From assembly GCA_036501345.1 (NCBI GenBank), contig DASYAN010000180.1, forward strand, positions 1-8,184: DNA of 8,184 nt, read 5' to 3'. Below are positions 1-5,558 of the stretch, piece after piece. A program made the translations under genes and the position numbers. Origin of the DNA: DASYAN01 sp036501345. Its GTDB lineage: Bacteria > Chloroflexota > Ktedonobacteria > Ktedonobacterales > Ktedonobacteraceae. The notes under the pieces were generated by a model. The model was not told the DNA's origin, did not search any database, and saw only the letters and a list, made by a program, of their open reading frames with translations. Every line of letters starts with the position of its first letter. Positions within the stretch are counted from its first letter, which is position 1.

Positions 1-74
1 AGCAGAAACGAGAGCCCAGTCTGAATGGTTAGTGAATTAAAGGGTCCACTGCTGCCTTTTGGGTGGATTAGTAA

Positions 75-80
75 TATACT
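75..80 (+). promoter_or_regulatory. Possible -10 box upstream of the histidine kinase
   Basis: The hexamer TATACT lies 35 bases before the ATG at 116. No good -35 box is found at 16-18 bases upstream; the best stretch, around 52-57, matches only about half of TTGACA. The spacing to the gene is reasonable, but the call rests on a single hexamer in AT-rich DNA. Confidence 0.3.
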
Positions 81-115
81 TTCCCATCAAACGTTTTAGC
101 TAGTAGATAGATACG

Positions 116-1426
116 ATGCCGATACTGAAGAAGAATTTGAGAAATCTGGGGGGCTTTATGACTACTGCAACTCTATCTTTTATACACGATCACGCTCTGA
201 TCCGCTTCGCACGGCGTGTCAAGACATGTTCAGATGCTTCTACGCTCTATCAGATGCTTCTCTCCGAGGCTCAATATCTGATACCTTGTCAGCGTGCAAT
301 GCTCTATCTTTTCCATGAGCAGACGCAGGAGCTTTTTCCTGTTGCCTCATGCTCAGGTTCGGTTGGTGGTGAAGCTGTCCCTGTACCTAACGTGCAGACG
401 CAAGATGAAATGCCGGGACGTATCAGCATACGAGATACGAACTCGATCGTCGCCTGGGCGGCTAAGCATCGACATCCGTTGCTACATAGACCTGCGCAGA
501 CATCCTTCGATCATTCTGGTAATGGTCAGCTGTCTGAAATAGCTGTCCCATTGATTGCAAGGAATATGCTGTGGGGAGTGCTTGTCTTGCAGCATTCTAA
601 GCCATTTCATCGTCAAGAATTACGCAATGCATGTGATCTATGTAATCTGGCGGTAAGTGCCATTGCAAATATGGAACTTTCTCAGCGCTTCCACACCGAT
701 CAAGAGCAATTGCGTGCTATTCTCGCAACCATTGCTCATGAACTGCGCTCGCCACTGAACACAGTTAACGGTTACCTGGAATTGGCCCTTTCTGGAGCTG
801 GGGGTGAGCTCAATACACAGCAGCGTGAATTTGTGCAGCGTGCCCGAATGGGAAGTGAGCATTTATATGCGCTCCTGGAGAATCTGCTGCTGATCTCACG
901 TGCGGATGTTGACCAGTTGCGACTGAACCGAGATATTATCAGCCTGTCACCGGTAGTGGCAGATGCTGTTGAGGAGCTGGAATTGACGGCAGCTGATCAC
1001 AGCATTACCATTAAAGTGGAAATTCCTGAGCGCTTTCCCCGTTTGTATGCCGATGCTGTCCGGCTGCAGCAGGTAGTGCGCAATTTAGTAAGTAATGCGC
1101 TGCGTTTTACGCCATCTGGGGGACAGGTTATTATTTCTGCTCGTGTTGAAACCCTGACACAAGAGATCGACTCAGATGAGCTGGTGCAGGTAATAAAATT
1201 GCAAATACGAGATACTGGTGTAGGTATTGCTCCTGAGTTGCATGAGCGTATCTTCGAGCGTTTCTTCCAACTTCCTCGTGAATATGAGCGACGTGCTGGT
1301 GGGCAGGGTCTGGGACTGGCAGTTGTTAAAATGATAGTGGAACTTCACAATGGTTCAGTAAAGGTTGAGAGTGTTCCTGGTGAAGGCAGTACCTTTACAT
1401 GCACATTGCCATGCCTATTATCCTGA
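116..1426 (+). CDS. GAF-domain sensor histidine kinase, soluble
   Basis: This is a two-component sensor kinase that autophosphorylates on His and passes the phosphate to a response regulator. Residues about 30-190 look like a GAF sensory domain. The HisKA H-box is IAHELRSPLN with His208. The HATPase_c domain follows: N-box with Asn323 and Asn327, G1 box DTGVGI from Asp366, F-box FERFF, and G2 box GGQGLGL from Gly395. No membrane helix or signal peptide is visible, so it should be cytoplasmic and sense an internal signal. There is no receiver domain and no regulator gene nearby, so the partner is unknown. The longest start is given; a second ATG at 158 follows a GGGGGG run (148-153) that could act as a ribosome site and would remove 14 basic residues. 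The GAF ligand cannot be inferred. The family call is secure; the start is uncertain. Confidence 0.93.
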   Translation: MPILKKNLRNLGGFMTTATLSFIHDHALIRFARRVKTCSDASTLYQMLLSEAQYLIPCQRAMLYLFHEQTQELFPVASCSGSVGGEAVPVPNVQTQDEMPGRISIRDTNSIVAWAAKHRHPLLHRPAQTSFDHSGNGQLSEIAVPLIARNMLWGVLVLQHSKPFHRQELRNACDLCNLAVSAIANMELSQRFHTDQEQLRAILATIAHELRSPLNTVNGYLELALSGAGGELNTQQREFVQRARMGSEHLYALLENLLLISRADVDQLRLNRDIISLSPVVADAVEELELTAADHSITIKVEIPERFPRLYADAVRLQQVVRNLVSNALRFTPSGGQVIISARVETLTQEIDSDELVQVIKLQIRDTGVGIAPELHERIFERFFQLPREYERRAGGQGLGLAVVKMIVELHNGSVKVESVPGEGSTFTCTLPCLLS

Positions 1427-1477
1427 GATTTCTCATTGTCCAACTTTCGAAAAGCTCTGGTTTTCGTATGCTTGCCC

Positions 1478-1506
1478 TTGACTCACTCGAGAATGCGTGC
1501 TATGCT
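1478..1506 (+). promoter_or_regulatory. Sigma70-type promoter for the 81-residue protein operon
   Basis: TTGACT (1478-1483) and TATGCT (1501-1506) are separated by exactly 17 bases, five of six and five of six matches to the housekeeping consensus. Transcription would start near 1513, giving a leader of about 80 bases before the GTG at 1594. It lies in the 167-base gap after the histidine kinase, so the downstream pair can be transcribed independently. Confidence 0.6.
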
Positions 1507-1593
1507 CAAGTTATCTCAATATGTTTCTTGCTGTTGAGAGGCCAGGAATAAGGCTCGGTAATGTTAAGCTTATACTGAGGAAGGAGACTGACT

Positions 1594-1839
1594 GTGGGTA
1601 TGCTACGGATCATGTCCCGTCGCGGCGACGACCGAATCACATGGGATTCTCAGAAAGTGGAAGCAAACGATCCTGAAGCAGTGGCTGCAATCGAAGAAGC
1701 CGAGCGGATCTTTGAAAAGGCACGCCAAGAAGGAGCAACAGCTTTTAAGGTTGAGTCAGGAAGCACTGTAGAGCGTATTGACAAGTTTGATCGTACGGCC
1801 GAGCAGATTGTAATCGTACCACGGGTCGTTGGGGGATGA
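1594..1839 (+). CDS. 81-residue protein with C-terminal Gly-Gly, possibly beta-grasp (MoaD/ThiS/ubiquitin-like)
   Basis: I do not recognise this as a named family. The start is GTG at 1594, chosen because GAGGAAGGAG (1577-1586) lies 7 bases upstream; an ATG at 1600 is badly spaced. The sequence reads as strand (4-9), strand (14-18), amphipathic helix (27-47), strand (49-54), strand (58-65), strand (70-79), an order compatible with the beta-grasp fold. The C-terminus, EQIVIVPRVVGG, resembles the tails of MoaD and ThiS, where a hydrophobic strand leads to a free Gly-Gly that is adenylated and thiocarboxylated. The stop codon follows directly after Gly81, so no processing would be needed. No E1-like, MoaE, ThiF/G or JAB protease gene is visible here. 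It is 9 bases from a membrane protein gene and shares its promoter and terminator. That it is a real gene is well supported; the fold and role are inference. Confidence 0.85.
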   Translation: MGMLRIMSRRGDDRITWDSQKVEANDPEAVAAIEEAERIFEKARQEGATAFKVESGSTVERIDKFDRTAEQIVIVPRVVGG

Positions 1840-1845
1840 GGGGAG
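1839..1845 (+). promoter_or_regulatory. Ribosome binding site that bears on the start of the membrane protein
   Basis: AGGGGAG ends 3 bases before the ATG at 1849 but 9 bases before a second in-frame ATG at 1855. The spacing favours 1855 as the true start, which would remove only two residues. Confidence 0.5.
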
Positions 1846-1848
1846 TAG

Positions 1849-2307
1849 ATGACAATGTTGGAAACGCTGAGTCTATTTCTCGGTATCTGGCTGCTGTTTC
1901 TCCTGCTTGCGATTTATTACCTATCGCAATCTCCTGATGGAAGCGTAGGCCGCTTTCGTGAGTCGGTGAGTGGGCACCTATCTGCTGAGAGCCGAGCAAA
2001 GGCACTTCTGCGCGAAATGTTGACCGAGAGCCAATATCAGCAATTGATCAAATTTGGCTATCTCGAAATTCCAAGTCCCTCTATTGACAATCGTGTCTAT
2101 CGCGTTCCAGGTTCTGGTGGCCTAGTTAAGGTCTATGAACGTGGATGTGCGGTAATGGAATTGTGCTTGCAGCCTGCTGAGCCATTGCCTGACGGTGATG
2201 TCGTGGTTATGCACAAGTTAATGATTGAGGGCAACGAGCAGGAGTATTTGCAGAAAGCAAATCACTTTGCGCCGGGGATCATTTCTCTACGTTGCCAACA
2301 TCTCTGA
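1849..2307 (+). CDS. Small membrane-anchored protein of unknown function, partner of the Gly-Gly protein
   Basis: The 152-residue product has one strongly hydrophobic segment at residues 4-25, followed by a soluble domain. With few positive residues before the helix and several after it, the soluble part is probably cytoplasmic. After a linker, residues about 55-137 form a compact domain: a helical LTESQYQQLIKFGYLEIPS segment, a NRVYRVPG strand, a KVYERG turn, then a CLQPAEPLPDGDVV stretch and a conserved-looking HKLMIEG (His122) and YLQKANHF helix. I have a general memory of this pattern in uncharacterised Chloroflexota and Actinobacteria proteins, but no named domain. It begins 9 bases after the Gly-Gly protein and both end at the terminator at 2370, so the two are almost certainly cotranscribed. 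The likely start is 1849 or 1855. Function unknown. Confidence 0.85.
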   Translation: MTMLETLSLFLGIWLLFLLLAIYYLSQSPDGSVGRFRESVSGHLSAESRAKALLREMLTESQYQQLIKFGYLEIPSPSIDNRVYRVPGSGGLVKVYERGCAVMELCLQPAEPLPDGDVVVMHKLMIEGNEQEYLQKANHFAPGIISLRCQHL

Positions 2308-2369
2308 AAACGCTCTCAATGGACCCGATAAACTTGACGCTCTTTTGGGAGGAAAGCTCTCTCTTCTAG

Positions 2370-2407
2370 GAGGCTCTTGCGCGAATTGTGCAAGAGCCTC
2401 TTTTTTT
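2370..2407 (+). terminator. Strong intrinsic terminator
   Basis: GAGGCTCTTGC (2370-2380) pairs perfectly with GCAAGAGCCTC (2390-2400), an 11-bp stem with a 9-base loop, followed at once by seven T (2401-2407). It lies 62 bases past the stop of the membrane protein gene and separates this operon from the kinase genes. Confidence 0.93.
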
Positions 2408-2425
2408 ATTGGTGAGAGTGTATCA

Positions 2426-2449
2426 AAATGGATGCAGAAGCATCCATTT
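2426..2449. repeat. Perfect 10-bp hairpin downstream of the terminator
   Basis: AAATGGATGC (2426-2435) and GCATCCATTT (2440-2449) form a perfect inverted repeat with an AGAA tetraloop. On the + strand no T-run follows. On the minus strand the stem runs into TTTTGATAC, a weak tail. It may be a back-up transcription barrier, an RNA-stability hairpin, or a protein site; the sequence does not decide. Confidence 0.7.
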
Positions 2450-2572
2450 GAACTTTGCTCATGAGATTACGTATTACATAAAGGATAGATGATTTGCTGA
2501 GATCTGCCCGGCATCAATGCGTAGGAGTTGTGGTTCCGTTCTCTCCCAGTTGTTGTCGCTTTCGAGATCAAC

Positions 2573-2585
2573 GCCTTGTCAAGGC
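2573..2585. promoter_or_regulatory. 13-bp dyad, possible operator
   Basis: GCCTTG-T-CAAGGC is a perfect palindrome with a single central base, too tight to fold well as RNA but typical of a dimeric repressor or activator site. It lies about 41 bases upstream of the -35 box of the first kinase promoter, a position that suits an activator. No regulator gene is in the window. Confidence 0.35.
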
Positions 2586-2625
2586 TGTGTAGCAGGAGAA
2601 GACTGTTTTTGATAAAAATAAACTA

Positions 2626-2654
2626 TCGACTTGTAGCGGGAAAGCAAGTATAAT
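2626..2654 (+). promoter_or_regulatory. Sigma70-type promoter of the first Ser/Thr kinase
   Basis: A perfect TATAAT (2649-2654) is preceded at 17 bases by TCGACT (2626-2631), a four-of-six -35 box. Transcription would start near 2661, leaving a leader of about 50 bases. The two kinases are probably transcribed together from here, since no terminator separates them. Confidence 0.6.
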
Positions 2655-2694
2655 CGTTGAGATAAATACGGCCCGAATTTCAACTATTCTTAGC

Positions 2695-2700
2695 GGAAGG
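2695..2700 (+). promoter_or_regulatory. Ribosome binding site deciding the first kinase start
   Basis: GGAAGG directly abuts a possible TTG start at 2701, which is impossible spacing, and lies 12 bases before ATG 2713, slightly long but usable. The ATG also puts the zinc-ribbon cysteines at residues 3, 6, 17 and 20, the same as in the second kinase. Confidence 0.55.
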
Positions 2701-2712
2701 TTGGCAAAAAAT

Positions 2713-5445
2713 ATGGAGTGCCCTTATTGCAGAACCGTGAACCGCGATGGAACTACCTATTGTAACAATTGTGGTAAATTTATTGGCTCTTCCCCATCCT
2801 CTTCATCTTCCGGTAGTGTAAGTAATACCACTGGTTCATCTAGTCTATCCAGCCCCTCTCGTTCTCTCGCAATTGGCGCTCGCTTGCAGGGTGGTCGCTA
2901 TATCGTTAAACAGATTCTGGGTCAGGGTGGTATGGGGGCAGCTTTGTTAGCGACCGATATTCGCCTGGATAGTAAGAGTGTCGTGATTAAAGAGCTGATC
3001 TCTGATAGTGTGGACCCAGCAAGGCTGCAGGAAGACGTGCGTAACTTTAAACGTGAGGTAGCGACATTAGCCCATATTGATCATCCGCTTGTTCCAAGTG
3101 TGACTGATCATTTTCAGGAGGGAAATCGCTATTTTATGGTGCAGGAGTACATCGAGGGGGAAAATCTTGAGAATCAGATCGAACGTACCCATCAGCCTTT
3201 GAGGGAGCGCGAGGCGCTGATCTGTGCCTCTCAAATCCTGGATATTCTCGATTATCTGACTCAGCAGACACCGCCAATTGTACACCGTGATATTAAGCCA
3301 GCCAATATCATTATTGGTTCACGGGATAAGCGTGCACATCTGGTTGACTTTGGCATTGCACGGCCAGATATTGCTCGCAACGCGAAACGTAAGCAAACTT
3401 CTGGATTGGGAACGCCAGGGTATGCGCCCCCGGAACAGTATCAAGGAAATGCAGATCCTCGCTCTGATTTATACGCATTGGCTGCTACGTTGCATCACTT
3501 GCTTACTAACCGCGATCCTCGTGATTATCCGCCTTTTAATTATCCACCAGTCCGTATACTCAATCCACAGCTTTCTCCCGAAGTAGAGCAAGTGTTAATG
3601 CGTACTTTGAACAATGATATTACCCAGCGTTACCAGAGTGCAGTTGCCATGAAACAGGACATTGATACCATTTTACGCCAGCGGTATGGCGTTTCTGGCA
3701 ATATCGATAGTTATACATTAGGTACCTCTACAAACTCTGGGGCTATGAGCGCAATCCAAGATCTAACGATGCCTAGTTCGGCGAATCAGTCGACATTTGT
3801 GAAAGCGCCGACTACCGCTCCTGCTCCGGTAACGTCACCCATGTCCCAATTGACCTCTCAATCGGGATTATCCAATCTTTCCGCTGGCTATTCACAATTG
3901 TCAAACACCCCAGGAACTTTAGGCAATGTGCCTCTGCCTCCGCAGCGTCGGCGAAGAACTGGCTTGGCTATTGTGATCGTGATAGTATTGCTGCTATTCC
4001 TGAGCGGTGGAGGCTATTTTACTTTCATGCACTTCCGTAGCTCGTCTCCCGCTGGCATTGGTGTCACGGAAATTGGCAACGAACCCATTGGTATCAGCGA
4101 TGGTTCCTTTGCCTTTGATACAACGTTGGCCGACGGTACATTGAAATCCCAGGCTGCACAGCTGTACAAGCAGAGTAGTAGTAATGTTAGTCAGGTTACC
4201 GCGCTCTTAAACCAGGCCATTGCTAAGAACTCAAACGATGCAGAAGCCTTGATCTATCAGGAAGACTTGCGTGTGGTTAATTCTGGCAGTCCCTATGTGA
4301 CGGTTGTAGTGGCTACATTCCTCTCCGGAAGTAATATCGGTGTTGGCCGTGATGACTTGCAGGGAGCCTATGTGGCACAGAAAGAGTTTAACGACGCATC
4401 AACGCTGCCTGGAGGAGTGCAAGTACGCCTCTTGATTGCTAATCTTGGTAGTAAGACGGATTATGTTTCGAATATAACACAACAAATTGCACAGTTAGCT
4501 CAGGACGATAAAACTTTTGTTGGGGTGATGGGCATGCCATTTAGCTCCTATGCTCTTTCTGCCATTAGGCCACTATCCTCAGCTAAGATCCCGCTGGTTT
4601 CACAAGGGGCCTCAGCCGATGAGCTGACAAATGCTTCACCCTACTTTTTCCGTGTGGTTCCTTCAAACCAGCAACAAGGAATTCAAGGTGCACAATATGC
4701 AATAAATACTTTACATAGCAAAAATGTTGCACTCTTTTATGACCAACAGAACTCCTATAGCCAGAGTTTGGCGCAAGATTTTCAGCAGGAGTTTCAGAAA
4801 GATGGCGGGCAGGTGGTCGTCGAGGAGAAGTATACTGTCGGGCAGCCTGGAACGCTTCCTGCGAAATTGCAAGATGCTTTGAAGAAAAAGCCTGACCTGA
4901 TTTACTTTTCTGGTTATGCGAGCGATGTAAGTACACTGCTTGCTAATCAACTCCCTGACAATTTACCTATCTTAGGTGGTGACGCTCTCTACGAATTGGG
5001 CGGGTATTCAAGTAGTGCCCGTGCCTCCGGTTTCACTCATCTCCATTTCACAGCCTTTGCCTTTCCTGACCAGTGGGGCGCCATTAGTCAGAAACCCCAA
5101 TTTCTCTCTGAATATCCGCAGGATTTTGATCCGAACAGTTTGAACCAGGGATCTCCTTATGGCTTTACTCGTGCCGACAATGATGCTATCCTTTCTTATG
5201 ATGCGACCGTTACAATATTAAGTGGGTGTAACATAGCTCTCAGTTCAGGGAAACAGTCCATTACACCTGAAGATTTACAGCAGGCATTGAAGAAGCTCAA
5301 CGGAGCAAATGCCATTCAAGGGGTGAGTGGGCAGATTGCTCTTGGCCCTGATGGTAACCCGATTAATAAGGCAATCGTATTACTCTCAGTGGACTCGTCA
5401 GGGCACCTCCAGTTGCAAAAAGTTCTGGGCCAGTTCCTTAAATAG
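2713..5445 (+). CDS. Receptor-type Ser/Thr protein kinase: zinc ribbon, kinase, membrane helix, extracellular type 1 periplasmic-binding domain
   Basis: This membrane kinase of 910 residues probably senses a small extracellular ligand and phosphorylates cytoplasmic proteins on Ser/Thr. In order: a zinc ribbon (Cys3, Cys6, Cys17, Cys20), a Ser-rich linker, and a complete Pkn-type kinase domain about 55-330. That domain has the glycine loop GQGGMG from Gly70, VIK Lys93, helix C Glu115, HRDIKPAN with Asp193, DFG from Asp212, activation segment GTPGYAPPE with Thr234, and the following SDLYALA segment. A Ser/Thr/Pro/Gln-rich linker leads to RRRR and one membrane helix (417-441). Outside is a roughly 85-residue segment with one TPR-like stretch, then residues about 527-910 resembling branched-chain amino acid-binding proteins (Peripla_BP_6): GVMGMPFSSYALSA, the IPLVSQGAS strand, YFFRVVPSNQQQG, VALFYDQQNSYSQSLA, and KPDLIYFSGY. 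All catalytic residues are present. ATG 2713 is preferred over TTG 2701. The ligand could be an amino acid or similar compound, but this is a guess. Confidence 0.93.
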   Translation: MECPYCRTVNRDGTTYCNNCGKFIGSSPSSSSSGSVSNTTGSSSLSSPSRSLAIGARLQGGRYIVKQILGQGGMGAALLATDIRLDSKSVVIKELISDSVDPARLQEDVRNFKREVATLAHIDHPLVPSVTDHFQEGNRYFMVQEYIEGENLENQIERTHQPLREREALICASQILDILDYLTQQTPPIVHRDIKPANIIIGSRDKRAHLVDFGIARPDIARNAKRKQTSGLGTPGYAPPEQYQGNADPRSDLYALAATLHHLLTNRDPRDYPPFNYPPVRILNPQLSPEVEQVLMRTLNNDITQRYQSAVAMKQDIDTILRQRYGVSGNIDSYTLGTSTNSGAMSAIQDLTMPSSANQSTFVKAPTTAPAPVTSPMSQLTSQSGLSNLSAGYSQLSNTPGTLGNVPLPPQRRRRTGLAIVIVIVLLLFLSGGGYFTFMHFRSSSPAGIGVTEIGNEPIGISDGSFAFDTTLADGTLKSQAAQLYKQSSSNVSQVTALLNQAIAKNSNDAEALIYQEDLRVVNSGSPYVTVVVATFLSGSNIGVGRDDLQGAYVAQKEFNDASTLPGGVQVRLLIANLGSKTDYVSNITQQIAQLAQDDKTFVGVMGMPFSSYALSAIRPLSSAKIPLVSQGASADELTNASPYFFRVVPSNQQQGIQGAQYAINTLHSKNVALFYDQQNSYSQSLAQDFQQEFQKDGGQVVVEEKYTVGQPGTLPAKLQDALKKKPDLIYFSGYASDVSTLLANQLPDNLPILGGDALYELGGYSSSARASGFTHLHFTAFAFPDQWGAISQKPQFLSEYPQDFDPNSLNQGSPYGFTRADNDAILSYDATVTILSGCNIALSSGKQSITPEDLQQALKKLNGANAIQGVSGQIALGPDGNPINKAIVLLSVDSSGHLQLQKVLGQFLK

Positions 5446-5466
5446 TGAGAGCGAGGCACTAACAGC

Positions 5467-5500
5467 CCCGATTTATCGGGAGAGAAGGTAGGGACCCGAT
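5467..5500 (+). repeat. Repeated CCCGATTTA and competing hairpin halves between the kinases
   Basis: CCCGATTTA occurs at 5467-5475 and again at 5495-5503, exactly 28 bases apart. ATCGGG (5475-5480) can pair with the CCCGAT before it (5467-5472) or the CCCGAT after it (5495-5500), so two mutually exclusive hairpins are possible. No T-run follows either, so this is not a terminator. It sits in the 109-base gap between cotranscribed kinases and may tune expression or RNA processing. Confidence 0.45.
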
Positions 5501-5528
5501 TTACCGTGTGCCCTTGGGGATCGCGTCC

Positions 5529-5558
5529 ATGAGAAAAATGATAGGCATAGGCAAATGA
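5529..5558 (+). CDS. Possible 9-codon leader ORF overlapping the second kinase start
   Basis: ATG at 5529 opens a frame encoding MRKMIGIGK whose TGA (5556-5558) overlaps the kinase ATG (5555-5557) as ATGA, the usual geometry of translational coupling. GGGGA (5516-5520) lies 8 bases before this ATG, whereas the kinase ATG itself has only a poor site (AGGCAA). Ribosomes may therefore load at the leader and reinitiate at the kinase. A chance ORF this short is quite possible. Confidence 0.35.
   Translation: MRKMIGIGK

Noticed and set aside
45..66. TCCAC / GTGGA inverted repeat at the left edge
   Set aside because: Five base pairs with a loop of about 12 bases and no supporting context.
1448..1466. 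CGAAAA / TTTTCG inverted repeat after the histidine kinase, possible terminator
   Set aside because: The stem is only 6 bp and A-T rich, with a 7-base loop and no T-run after it.
1571..1576. TATACT as a second promoter -10 box
   Set aside because: It lies next to the ribosome binding site of the gene at 1594 and has no -35 box at a usable distance.
2448..2477. TTGAAC and TATTAC as a promoter upstream of the first kinase
   Set aside because: The -10 box is poor and the spacing is 18; the TATAAT promoter at 2626-2654 is much better.
2517..2612. 31-codon cysteine-rich frame, with a PCQGC stretch, before the first kinase promoter
   Set aside because: No ribosome site, no recognisable similarity, and the length is within chance expectation.
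4583..4950. Long minus-strand frames inside the first kinase ectodomain
   Set aside because: They lie opposite a well-supported coding region, have no ribosome site and no recognisable domain; they are shadows.
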